Virus record (IMG/VR): IMGVR_UViG_3300027844_001828
Span: 1 to 64,000 of that record
Length of the DNA: 64,000 nt
Reading direction: 5' to 3' (one strand)
Origin: a virus
Shown: positions 47,344-55,595 of the stretch, piece by piece
Numbering within the stretch: the stretch's first letter is position 1
How the letters are laid out: each line of letters opens with the position of its first letter
Notes under the pieces: generated by a model
Seen by the model: the letters and a program-made list of their open reading frames with translations, nothing else
Told to the model about the DNA's origin: nothing
Databases searched by the model: none
Program-made: the position numbers and the translations under genes

Positions 47344-49535
47344 GTAATGCAGAGCATAAAAACATATTACCATTTAGCATTTTCAAAACCATCCTCATTG
47401 TAGAGAAGAGGGCTCTTGATGAAGGGATATCATTAGTGGACTCTTGTTTTTTCGCAAGCTGTATGATGAGTGCGAACAAGATGCATTTCCACCCCACCTT
47501 TGACGATAAAGAGATGGGCAAGTTCTGCGCCTTCATAGATGAAAACTGTCTTGTTAGATCGAAAAAGAAGACTTTTAATATAGATGACATCAAGTTCGCG
47601 AAACCAGTAATCGACTGTGTTGTGAAAGCGAAGGTCGAACCCAACAATGTTGATGCATGTCACGTCTTTTATCTTTTGATGAAATCAGATAGGAAGTTGA
47701 ATTCAATCGCTGCGCAACACAATATAACCACGAATAAGATTCTTGAGGTTGTAAATAGGATTGGCTCAAGTAAAATTGAGAATGATAAAAAGGTTACGGG
47801 TAAAAACAAGAAGCCCGCCAAGAGTGTCGCAAGTGGAAAAGAAGATTTGATTTTCAAATACTGCATAGATTTTAATGAGAAAGCAGCCAAGGGCGAATTG
47901 TCACCAGTGTTTTGTAGGGATGATGAAATTGAGAAGGTGATCGTCTCCTTGATGAAAAAGAACAAAGCTAATCCATTGTTGATTGGTGAGCCGGGAGTCG
48001 GTAAGACAGCCATTGTTGAGGGTATAGCGCAAAAGTTCGCTGCCGGGGATGTGCCTAAGAGATTCAAAGGGTATAAGATTCTTGGATTAAGTATGTCATC
48101 GATCATTCAAGGGACAACCTTGAGAGGGCAGTTTGAAGAACGCCTCGAAGCCATAATGAAAAAGATAATCGAAACTGGCAATATCATTTTGTTCATTGAT
48201 GAGATCCACACAATGGTGGGTGCGGGAAACGACTCTAATGGATTGGATGCGGGAAATATTATGAAGCCGTATCTTGCCAGAGGTGAATTTAGATGCATCG
48301 GAGCGACAACGTTTGACGATTATTATAAGTACATGAAAAAAGACAAGGCTCTTTCGAGAAGGTTCCAGAGAATTTTTGTTTCAGAACCCAGTAAAGAAGA
48401 GACGATTGAAATAATTAGGGGGTTAGCACCAGGTCTTGAGACCTATCACGGTTGCGTCATTGACTCATCGTCTTTTGAAAAATCTGTTGATTTATGCCAA
48501 AGATTTATCAATGACAGGTTTTTTCCAGACAAGGCTATAGATTGTCTTGATCACGCTTGTGCAAAGTCATCATTAGACTTGAGTGTTGTCGGAGACGATA
48601 TTATTGAGGAAGTTATTAGCGACTTCTGTGACATCCCCGTCTCTTTAATCAGAACGAAAGAGTCTGTGAGGCTTGAGAAGCTTGAGGGCGCTATTGGGAG
48701 TGAGATATTTGGAAATGAAAATAGTATCAAAGAATTTTGCAATAGAATAAGATTCGCTTGCTCAACGAGGAAGTCTTCGAGTGGGCCGTTATGTTCTTTT
48801 GTGTTTTATGGCCCTCCGGGGATTGGTAAAAAATCTATTATCGGGATAACAGCGAGGCATCTGTATGGTGATCAATCCGTAATAGTAATAAATGGATCGG
48901 AATACTCAGAGAGCAATGCGATAAATAGAATAATTGGCTCTCCGCCTGGATATATCGGTTACGATGAGGAAGGGTATATTTTAAGAGAGGTGAGACGCAA
49001 GCCCCATACGATGATTTTAATTAAGAAGCAAGATCTAATGCATGCTACAGTGAAAGAGCAGTTTAAGCAGATAATAGAGCGTGGTGTGGTAACTGATGTT
49101 CATGGGATGATAGCGGACTTCTCAAATTGCGTTATCGCCTTCTCGGTGGACACCAGCAACAAAAGTAGTTTGGGATTTACTCAGGGAGGGAACAGCGTCA
49201 GTGGCGATGCGGAATGCGAGACAATAAAAAAGAATTGCCCATTATTATCCCGCGTGTCTCACCACATATCTTTCAACGACACACCATCCGAGTACGTGTC
49301 GAGTCTCGTATCAGTCGAAATGGAAAAATTCCATGACGAGTTGAAATTCAGCGAAATCCGTGTACATTATGATTCTAAGTGTATCAAGTATTTCGAATCC
49401 TTGAAGGGCTCTCCTTCATCTATTCGATCCGAAGTAAGAAACAAGCTCGAATACGAATTATGTAATGGGCTATCCTCAGACAATCGAGAGTACTGGTTTG
49501 AAGTAGTCGATGATGAAATAACAGTTAGGAGGTAA
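47340..49535 (+). CDS. ClpA-like double AAA+ protein with degenerate second ATPase
   Basis: 732 residues from ATG 47340 (not the TTG at 47334), with an ATGA overlap with the previous stop. An N-terminal region is followed by a complete first AAA+ domain: Walker A G216EPGVGKT, Walker B 'FIDEIHT' (D287-E288), and 'KALSRRFQRI' as the arginine-finger region. The second domain keeps Walker A G491PPGIGKKS but has 'MILIKKQDL' (K562-K563) where Clp proteins have DE, so it should not hydrolyse ATP. Where ClpA has its ClpP-docking loop (IGL), there is L611-G-F. This suggests an unfoldase working with a host or phage ClpP, or a regulator. No ClpP gene is in the window. Confidence 0.8.
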   Translation: MSNAEHKNILPFSIFKTILIVEKRALDEGISLVDSCFFASCMMSANKMHFHPTFDDKEMGKFCAFIDENCLVRSKKKTFNIDDIKFAKPVIDCVVKAKVEPNNVDACHVFYLLMKSDRKLNSIAAQHNITTNKILEVVNRIGSSKIENDKKVTGKNKKPAKSVASGKEDLIFKYCIDFNEKAAKGELSPVFCRDDEIEKVIVSLMKKNKANPLLIGEPGVGKTAIVEGIAQKFAAGDVPKRFKGYKILGLSMSSIIQGTTLRGQFEERLEAIMKKIIETGNIILFIDEIHTMVGAGNDSNGLDAGNIMKPYLARGEFRCIGATTFDDYYKYMKKDKALSRRFQRIFVSEPSKEETIEIIRGLAPGLETYHGCVIDSSSFEKSVDLCQRFINDRFFPDKAIDCLDHACAKSSLDLSVVGDDIIEEVISDFCDIPVSLIRTKESVRLEKLEGAIGSEIFGNENSIKEFCNRIRFACSTRKSSSGPLCSFVFYGPPGIGKKSIIGITARHLYGDQSVIVINGSEYSESNAINRIIGSPPGYIGYDEEGYILREVRRKPHTMILIKKQDLMHATVKEQFKQIIERGVVTDVHGMIADFSNCVIAFSVDTSNKSSLGFTQGGNSVSGDAECETIKKNCPLLSRVSHHISFNDTPSEYVSSLVSVEMEKFHDELKFSEIRVHYDSKCIKYFESLKGSPSSIRSEVRNKLEYELCNGLSSDNREYWFEVVDDEITVRR

Positions 49536-49537
49536 TC

Positions 49538-50029
49538 TTGAACGCTAACAAGTTCACGCTCGGTAAGATCATCTTGGATTGTGACACAACAGTTCACGCT
49601 TTGTTAAGGGATGACCAGAGGGGTGTATTCACGCCGATGTATTTGGATTACGAATGCTCAAGGTCCCTTGTTGAATTAAATGAAAATAATTACGCCCGCG
49701 AAATGAAAATGACTGTAGACTTTTTGATCCAGTCATGGCGGAGTATGGGTTTTTCAATCGAGAGTCTTTTTCTTGACAATCCAAACGGGGGAGCAGACGA
49801 CGTTCCAGTTCCAGTTATCGTATTGGCCCAGAATAATGGTGATCAGGTGATGATGAAGATTTCCTCGTTTGCACCCATCAATGTCGCTTTAACAATTGTT
49901 CAGTTAACTGGAATAAATATTTATATTACTGATAGAATAGAGAAAAATCTTCATATTTTAGATATTTCAGTGTATGATAAGTATATACAAGAAACATCTT
50001 TGACAGATGAAATAGAAGAGGAAGACTAA
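49538..50029 (+). CDS. Hypothetical protein, 163 aa, TTG start
   Basis: The TTG at 49538 is chosen because TAGGAGGT ends 4 bases before it, a near-perfect site, and no ATG fits this well. The 163-residue product starts with a beta-rich part ('TLGKIILDCDTTVHALL') and later has 'PVIVLAQNNGDQVMMKI' followed by a helix. The C-terminus is acidic. No family recognised. It follows the Clp-like gene by 2 bases and its stop overlaps the next start (TAATG), so these genes are probably one operon. Confidence 0.6.
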   Translation: MNANKFTLGKIILDCDTTVHALLRDDQRGVFTPMYLDYECSRSLVELNENNYAREMKMTVDFLIQSWRSMGFSIESLFLDNPNGGADDVPVPVIVLAQNNGDQVMMKISSFAPINVALTIVQLTGINIYITDRIEKNLHILDISVYDKYIQETSLTDEIEEED

Positions 50030-50313
50030 TGGATAGGACGATTGTCAATGAAGGAGAATACATAGAGGTCGAATGTGAAAATATTTCCGGTGATATCGAG
50101 AAACTTGAGGAAGCGGAAATAATTGTTCTTACAAATATGAGAATAGAATTGGCTGACAAAGACAAGTCAGATTTTCTAAGAGTTTTTAAGAAGTGGTATG
50201 AATTTTTTATAGAGACTTCACCATACTTTAACCAGCTTGATGAGACCCAACGTTCAGACGCCACAATAAGGAAGATGTTGACCCATGTGCCTAATTTCAA
50301 TAAAGCTGACTAA
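50029..50313 (+). CDS. Hypothetical protein, 94 aa
   Basis: Starts at ATG 50029 overlapping the previous stop. An acidic N-terminal half is followed by helices ('DFLRVFKKWYEFFIET', then 'DATIRKML'). No motif or membrane segment. Likely translationally coupled to its upstream neighbour. The function is unknown. Confidence 0.5.
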   Translation: MDRTIVNEGEYIEVECENISGDIEKLEEAEIIVLTNMRIELADKDKSDFLRVFKKWYEFFIETSPYFNQLDETQRSDATIRKMLTHVPNFNKAD

Positions 50314-50530
50314 GAAGGCCTCGGAAGGCCCGGAGCCGCAATTCTTTTATAGTCTCAAAGAGAGATTCAAAGACTTTTTTAGTAAATGTGACGTTGTATC
50401 ATACGAGAAGGTTAATGATAGGTTCTTATTGAGAGTTTATGTGCATTGGCCGGAGAACGCGGTTTCAATATTTATCAATGGTGCCTTATTGCGGGTAAGA
50501 GGCGTTGAAAAAGCATCAATTATATCATAG
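50285..50530 (+). CDS. Hypothetical protein, 81 aa
   Basis: ATG 50285 lies 29 bases inside the previous gene. The product is a small mixed protein ('YSLKERFKDFFSKC' and 'LLRVYVHWPENAVSIFINGALL', perhaps a beta-rich half). No motif recognised and no clear ribosome binding site, so it may be coupled to the gene before, or start slightly elsewhere. Coding potential is moderate. Confidence 0.45.
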   Translation: MCLISIKLTKKASEGPEPQFFYSLKERFKDFFSKCDVVSYEKVNDRFLLRVYVHWPENAVSIFINGALLRVRGVEKASIIS

Positions 50531-50540
50531 GAGTATGGAA

Positions 50541-51224
50541 ATGGAAGATCAAATAACGGTTGAAGAACTTGAGAAGCAACTGTCAGAAATTGACAAAAAA
50601 GCGATGAGTATAGAAATTTTCCAATGGCTAATTGACAACGCCGAACATTACATTGACACAATGACCGAAGATTTCTCGTTAAGCTTTTTAGCTAATGATG
50701 AGATTATGCCAGAGACTGTGAAAGTTGAAAAGCTATGCAATGATCTTGAGACTATGGAGATCGAAGTGACCGGGGCGGAAGATCAGTTGGAAGACGTTAT
50801 CAATGATAACCCAGATATTGAGGAAGCGGCAAGAAAGCAGACAGCATTGAACGAGTTTATGGAAGAGGTTAGGGTTTTTATGGATGAAGACCTGGAGTAT
50901 AAAGGGAAAATCCTTGACAAGTTCATGTATTTCCACGACTTTGTTGGATATCGACCAGTTGAAAAAGAAGACGGTACAATAAAAGCCGAAGAGATTATAA
51001 AAGATATGACCGGCTCAGTAGAAATATCATATCTGTCTTTTGAGAACATGAGCATGGACGTATCAAGAATAGCCCACGACCCAGTTTATGACGATGATGG
51101 TAATATTGTCAGTTATGAAAAAGATGAGGCTAAGAGAGAGATCGTCGGAAAGATTCCGCCGTCATTTTGTATAGACATGTCAGTTAGCGTATGGGAGAAC
51201 CATGGATCAGCCTCAATATTCTAA
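50541..51224 (+). CDS. Acidic hypothetical protein, 227 aa
   Basis: ATG 50541 follows TAGGAG by 7 bases; the earlier ATG 50535 is too close to that site, and a TTG at 50505 is unlikely. The product is strongly acidic, with a helical first half ('VEKLCNDLETMEIEVTGAEDQLEDV') that could form a coiled coil, and then 'YEKDEAKREIVGKIPP'. No known domain. It is followed, with a 23-base overlap, by a Nudix-like gene. Confidence 0.55.
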   Translation: MEDQITVEELEKQLSEIDKKAMSIEIFQWLIDNAEHYIDTMTEDFSLSFLANDEIMPETVKVEKLCNDLETMEIEVTGAEDQLEDVINDNPDIEEAARKQTALNEFMEEVRVFMDEDLEYKGKILDKFMYFHDFVGYRPVEKEDGTIKAEEIIKDMTGSVEISYLSFENMSMDVSRIAHDPVYDDDGNIVSYEKDEAKREIVGKIPPSFCIDMSVSVWENHGSASIF

Positions 51225-51648
51225 AATAATAATTCCTGTCCCAGTTAGTGTATCCATTGTGGTGATCAGTGACGCACGTGTGTTGGTAAAAAAACATGAC
51301 ATTGGATTTCACTTCCCATTTGATTATTTTACACACTCTGAAAGTGCTACCACACAAGATTGCGCCGCAAAATTATTATCAGAGATTACCGATGTTGTAC
51401 ATGACGGAGAAAATTGGCTTCCAGTTGATATTAGAAGTTTCGGGGTGCGGAAAAATATCGACAATAATCATAGCTTAGACATTGGCTACATGACAATGTT
51501 AAATACGCTTGACATCCCACTTGTAGATGAAGATGAGTATGAGTGGAAGATAGTAGATTTTGATAAAAAGACGTTCCCGGTTGATCTCTTAACCGATCAC
51601 GAGTCGTTATGGCAAGCCGCTTGGAATATGTTTGATATAATGAAATAG
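51202..51648 (+). CDS. Protein resembling a Nudix fold, box degenerate, 148 aa
   Basis: The order of elements (first strand 'VSIVVISDARVLVKK', then 'FHFPFDYF', a helix 'TTQDCAAKLLSEITDV', then 'SLDIGYMTML' and a closing strand-helix) follows a Nudix fold. The Nudix box itself lacks the REUxEE residues, since only one Glu of that helix remains, so a pyrophosphohydrolase activity is doubtful. It could bind a nucleotide without cutting it, or be unrelated. It is the last gene of the P1 unit; P2 follows after the stop. Confidence 0.4.
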   Translation: MDQPQYSKIIIPVPVSVSIVVISDARVLVKKHDIGFHFPFDYFTHSESATTQDCAAKLLSEITDVVHDGENWLPVDIRSFGVRKNIDNNHSLDIGYMTMLNTLDIPLVDEDEYEWKIVDFDKKTFPVDLLTDHESLWQAAWNMFDIMK

Positions 51649-51652
51649 CGGC

Positions 51653-51680
51653 TTGCAATCCACCGTATTAACGGTATATT
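51653..51680 (+). promoter_or_regulatory. Promoter P2 (TTGCAA-N16-TATATT)
   Basis: TTGCAA at 51653-51658, spacer of 16, TATATT at 51675-51680, starting 5 bases after the stop of the gene before. The spacer contains the inverted repeat ACCGT-ATTA-ACGGT (51662-51675), which could be an operator. The 10-base leader CGGAGAACAC at 51694-51703 is identical to that of P3 and holds the ribosome binding site of GTG 51706. Confidence 0.75.
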
Positions 51681-51705
51681 GACAGTAATTTAACGGAGAA
51701 CACCT

Positions 51706-52782
51706 GTGAAGAAAATTCTATTTATTGACGGTATGAATTTGGCCTGGAAGGCTATCCATGCTTATAATCTCTCGACCTCAAGCGGACAAGATACGTCCGC
51801 TATTTTTGGTTTTATAAACCAGCTTATATCAGTAATAAACGGTAGAAAAGACTTGTTGATTGTTGTAGCGTGGGACGGTGGTTATGAAGAGAGGACCAGG
51901 CTCTCAAACGCGGGTATTGAAAAGGGCATTATCAATGCTGCGTATAAGTCTAATCGAAAATCAGACGATAAGACTCAAGACACCAAGATCAACTTAGACC
52001 CTCAGCTTAAAGAGATCCAACGCGCACTTAGCCACACTGACATAAAACAAATATTTGTAGCTGGCGAAGAGGCCGATGATGTTATCGCTTCATGCGCCAA
52101 AAAGATCGGTGGCAAGGCGGAGATACTCTGCTTAACCTGCGACCATGATTATTATCAATTATTGAGTGACAATTTTTCAATTTTGGATAGGATGCATGGC
52201 ACAGAGAATTTAATCACGAACAAAACATTCACCGAAGACAAGGGTATAGAGCCTTGTCAGTGGGTTGATTCTGGAGCGTTAAGCGGAGACACGAGTGATT
52301 GCATTATGGGGGTTCCCGGATGTGGAGAACCAACTGCTATAAAGCTCATCAAAGCACATGGAGATGTTGAGAGTGTCATTAGTCATTTTGAATCTGAATT
52401 GTCTATAGAAAGGGGTAAGTATCCAGATTTACAAACTCAGGATGAAGTAAATGAGTTGATCTCTCTTGGTGGGACTAAGAAAGTAAAGGGAAATAGTCAA
52501 AAGCCAAATTATGAGGGTATTTATGTTGGGATGCCCTTCAGCGGAGTTTGCTTGGCGAACTTGAGGGGTGACTTGAAAAAGGTAAAGAAGATTGATATAA
52601 AGGTCGTCATGTACCAAGAGAGAATCCGTCTTGCAAAGCAGTTGAAAAAGATGAGGTCAGATATAGACGTTCCAAACATAACGTTTGAATCGTCTTTTAA
52701 TGAAAGAGAGTTTTGCAGAATTTGTGGGGAATATGAGTTGTATTCTATAACCATGAAAGCTGAGGTTTTTAAGTTCTTATGA
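51706..52782 (+). CDS. 5'-3' exonuclease / flap endonuclease-like, GTG start
   Basis: 358 residues with the FEN/PIN nuclease pattern: D8 in 'LFIDGMNLAW', D57, 'GEEADD' at 120-125, 'CDHD' at 145-148, and 'GDTSD' at 194-198 followed by the helix-hairpin-helix 'GVPGCGEPTAIKLI'. These acidic residues bind two metal ions in T4 RNase H and the polymerase I exonuclease domain. The likely job is to remove RNA primers and flaps. The GTG at 51706 has GGAG 7 bases before it and lies 25 bases after the P2 -10 box. The extra C-terminal part holds 'FCRICGEYE', with one CxxC. Confidence 0.85.
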   Translation: MKKILFIDGMNLAWKAIHAYNLSTSSGQDTSAIFGFINQLISVINGRKDLLIVVAWDGGYEERTRLSNAGIEKGIINAAYKSNRKSDDKTQDTKINLDPQLKEIQRALSHTDIKQIFVAGEEADDVIASCAKKIGGKAEILCLTCDHDYYQLLSDNFSILDRMHGTENLITNKTFTEDKGIEPCQWVDSGALSGDTSDCIMGVPGCGEPTAIKLIKAHGDVESVISHFESELSIERGKYPDLQTQDEVNELISLGGTKKVKGNSQKPNYEGIYVGMPFSGVCLANLRGDLKKVKKIDIKVVMYQERIRLAKQLKKMRSDIDVPNITFESSFNEREFCRICGEYELYSITMKAEVFKFL

Positions 52783-53042
52783 AACGAAGATACGATATGA
52801 GAAGGTCTGATAACTTTCCTCATTGTTCGACAGTAGAGAAATTTCTTGAGGGGGAATCCGGTAAGGTTTTTATCCATACCGGATTTCCCGTAAAGAGCGC
52901 AATAGTGGTTCCCACATCTATACCAGAAGGGTCTGAATTGTTTGCTGACCCGGAGTTCGATGAAGAGGAAGGTTTCAATGTAATCTTTAACAAAATGCCA
53001 GGTGATCAGAACTTGGTAAAATTCAGCTATCAGGCAACATAA
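52779..53042 (+). CDS. Hypothetical protein, 87 aa
   Basis: Starts at an ATGA overlapping the exonuclease stop. A basic start followed by a beta-type segment and an acidic stretch ('FADPEFDEEEGF'). No family recognised. Its place between the exonuclease and topoisomerase genes (a 2-base gap follows it) makes a replication-linked role likely but unproven. Confidence 0.5.
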   Translation: MKRRYDMRRSDNFPHCSTVEKFLEGESGKVFIHTGFPVKSAIVVPTSIPEGSELFADPEFDEEEGFNVIFNKMPGDQNLVKFSYQAT

Positions 53043-53044
53043 AT

Positions 53045-54700
53045 ATGAAATTAGTAATATTAGAGTCTCCGAATAAGATATCCACCATTAAAAAGTATCT
53101 ACCTGATGACTTTGAGGTCTTGGCCTCAGTTGGTCATATCATGGAGATACCGGCAGATTCGATGAATATCAACATAGCAGATGGGACATTCGCTCCCGTT
53201 ATCAGACCGATACCAGGAAAAGAAGATACAATAAAGTTGATTCAGTTTAAGGCCAAGCAAGCCGATGAAGTGTTTATCTGTACTGACCCTGACCGTGAGG
53301 GAGAAAGAATAGCTCTAGATATCTATGAAATATTGGAAGATAAAAGCAAAGTTAAGCGAGCGGCTTTCCACGAGATCACAAAGAAAGCCGTGGCGAAGGC
53401 CATTAATGAGGCTGGAGATATTGATTTTAATAGAGCATACAGTCAAATGGCTCGTCAAATTATAGATCGAGTATTGGGGTACACAGTAAGTCCAATGGTA
53501 TGGAAGAGCATCGTTGGTGGAAAAAGCGCCGGGAGAGTCCAGTCTGTCGCCCTTGGGTTGATCGCAGAAAGAGAGGCGGAGATTGATTCTTTTGTAAGAG
53601 ACTTATTCTGGGATATCACTGTGGGTATGAAGATTGGAGGGGAAAATGTTTTCGGAGTTGTTTCAACAAACAATAAGGGGAATAGAATATACAAACAGGC
53701 CGACGCCGAGAGAGCAAAGGAGATCATTGAGAAAAGTGAGCTTAAGGTTTCAAACGTTAGCAAAAGTATCAAGGCAAGAAAGGCCCAGGCACCATTTGAC
53801 ACTGCTTCATTGCAGAAGTTGGCCTCTACAAATTTTGGGTGGTCAGGAAAAAAGACGATGGATGTTGCTCAGAAATTGTATGAAAAGGGAATGTGTACAT
53901 ATCATAGGACCGACAGTTTCAGCGTATCAACGGAGGCTCAAGAAGTCTGTTCAGGATATATAAAGACCGAACATGGAGACGATTACGTCCCAAAGACTCC
54001 AAATGTTTATAAGAAGAAAGGGCAAACATCTCAGGAGGCCCATGAGTGTATAAGGCCAACATCTGTAAGGGGAGACTCGTGGATTAATGAACCCTTAGAG
54101 AAAGATGAGCAGAGGCTTATAGATATGATCACGAACAGGTTTGTTGCCTCGCAAATGTCTGACTTGAGGGTAAAAAGCACCGTTATCACTATTCCATGCA
54201 AGCCGTGTAAGATTATTGTAGAGGGGAAGTCGATTGAGTTTGATGGCTGGTCAAAGGTTTGGCAAATAAGCGGAAAGGAAGTATTCCTTCCGAATATCGA
54301 AGAGAATGACACCCTCGATCTCAATGGAGTGGTTATTAAGGATCATGAGACCCGTCCACCGGAAAGGTACAACACGGGTACTTTAGTGTCAAAGATGGAG
54401 AAGCACGGGGTTGGAAGGCCCTCAACATGGGCGCAGATAATTGAAAACATCGTTGGGCGAGGATATGTTGAAAATGACGGGAAGAGGTTCGCTCTCACCA
54501 GTATAGGGAAGGATGTTTATACTTTCTTGGTGAATAAATTTAGAGAATCTTTCATGGACTTGGGATACACTTCTACAGTAGAAGCCGAGTTAGACAAAAT
54601 ATGTAAAGACCCGTCAATTAGAGTGGAAGTGATTTCTAACTTTTACGATAATATTAACAGGGCAATCAAAAAAAGTCGGCGCGTATCCCTTGGAATATAG
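53045..54700 (+). CDS. topA-like: DNA topoisomerase I (type IA)
   Basis: 551 residues. The TOPRIM part has E7 ('VILESPNK') and D81-P-D83-R-E-G-E-R. 'QIIDRVLGYTVSP' and 'SAGRVQSVAL' are standard. The catalytic Tyr is Y286 in 'GMCTYHRTDS'. 'GVGRPSTWA' closes the core. It ends soon after the core, so the C-terminal zinc domains of E. coli TopA are absent. It relaxes negative supercoils behind the fork or transcription complex. Most likely full length, since the stop is followed by a normal spacing to the next gene. Confidence 0.9.
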   Translation: MKLVILESPNKISTIKKYLPDDFEVLASVGHIMEIPADSMNINIADGTFAPVIRPIPGKEDTIKLIQFKAKQADEVFICTDPDREGERIALDIYEILEDKSKVKRAAFHEITKKAVAKAINEAGDIDFNRAYSQMARQIIDRVLGYTVSPMVWKSIVGGKSAGRVQSVALGLIAEREAEIDSFVRDLFWDITVGMKIGGENVFGVVSTNNKGNRIYKQADAERAKEIIEKSELKVSNVSKSIKARKAQAPFDTASLQKLASTNFGWSGKKTMDVAQKLYEKGMCTYHRTDSFSVSTEAQEVCSGYIKTEHGDDYVPKTPNVYKKKGQTSQEAHECIRPTSVRGDSWINEPLEKDEQRLIDMITNRFVASQMSDLRVKSTVITIPCKPCKIIVEGKSIEFDGWSKVWQISGKEVFLPNIEENDTLDLNGVVIKDHETRPPERYNTGTLVSKMEKHGVGRPSTWAQIIENIVGRGYVENDGKRFALTSIGKDVYTFLVNKFRESFMDLGYTSTVEAELDKICKDPSIRVEVISNFYDNINRAIKKSRRVSLGI

Positions 54701-54711
54701 GGTAATTTTTT

Positions 54712-55503
54712 ATGATAATTTCTGGGTTTTCAGGTATCGGTGTGATTATAAGAGGAGGGATGTCTCAATCGCCATTTAGATTTCTTAGCGCCGACATAAA
54801 TCTAAGTCAAAACATTAATATCTATCTACCATCATACGGTGGGGAAAATCTTAGAAGAATAATTTCTCCAAATATTGGAACAATATCGGGGAGGGTGTCT
54901 TTGATACCAACCGCCTCTTCAAGCGCAATGTTTTATAATATCGTCAAGGACTTCGAGCCGGTAGATGTCAAGCTGTATTATTATTCTGGCCGAAATAGAT
55001 CCTTCACCACTTGTTTCTTAGACAACCTGACGTTTTCTTGTAAGGCCGGTGAAATGGTCAATTTAAGTTTTGATGTGGTTTGTGAGGGTGAGGACTTTGA
55101 GTCCAATTCAAAAAGATACACTGTCGCTGAAAAACTTGTAACCTGGGACAAGACTGGAATTACTGGGTTCCCATTGAGCGCCACTGAGGATCTGAATAGT
55201 TTTACCTACTCTGTAAAGAACAACCTGGTTCTCATTAGAACAGCGGAAGGTCTGCTTCCAAGAAAGTACGGTAAAGGAATACAGGAGGTCAGTGGTAATT
55301 TGACTTATTTCTCATCTATAGATTCTTTGAGAGAGCCGTCTCGACTGAATAAATATAAGATTCAAGTTTCCAATGCAGTAACCTTTTATGTTGACGACTT
55401 CTCTGTTACCCATAAGATCGCGAACCATTGGACATACAAGACACCATTGAGTCCTGGGATCGTCATCACGACCCTTGACTGGACCCGCGTTGACGACATA
55501 TAA
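54712..55503 (+). CDS. Putative tail-tube-like structural protein
   Basis: 263 residues, beta-rich, in what looks like two similar halves: 'NINIYLPSYGGENLRRI' with 'GTISGRVSLIP', and later 'NNLVLIRTAEGLLPRKYGKG' with 'EVSGNLTYFSS'. This pattern is seen in tail tube proteins with a doubled fold, but I cannot confirm it. The ATG at 54712 is about 10 bases after a weak GGG site; ATG 54760 is preceded by AGGAGG but the distance is too short. It is odd to find a virion-type gene behind topA and just before P3. Confidence 0.45.
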   Translation: MIISGFSGIGVIIRGGMSQSPFRFLSADINLSQNINIYLPSYGGENLRRIISPNIGTISGRVSLIPTASSSAMFYNIVKDFEPVDVKLYYYSGRNRSFTTCFLDNLTFSCKAGEMVNLSFDVVCEGEDFESNSKRYTVAEKLVTWDKTGITGFPLSATEDLNSFTYSVKNNLVLIRTAEGLLPRKYGKGIQEVSGNLTYFSSIDSLREPSRLNKYKIQVSNAVTFYVDDFSVTHKIANHWTYKTPLSPGIVITTLDWTRVDDI

Positions 55504-55517
55504 TTGTTGTCAGCAGC

Positions 55518-55545
55518 TTGCAATTTATTCGTATCACGGTATAAT
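55518..55545 (+). promoter_or_regulatory. Promoter P3 (TTGCAA-N16-TATAAT)
   Basis: TTGCAA at 55518-55523, spacer of 16, consensus TATAAT at 55540-55545. GCTTGCAA is shared with P1 and P2. The leader CGGAGAACAC (55585-55594) is identical to that of P2. It drives the clamp loader, sigma and clamp group. The leader from about 55552 to ATG 55596 has no strong hairpin. Confidence 0.8.
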
Positions 55546-55595
55546 ATACAATCGGGAAGCTATGTCGATGTTAATTATTATAATCGGAGAACACG

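Noticed and set aside
54760-54762. Alternative ATG start for the tube-like gene after AGGAGG.
   Set aside because: The spacing of 1 base from the site to the ATG is too short; the longer form at 54712 is kept, with some doubt.
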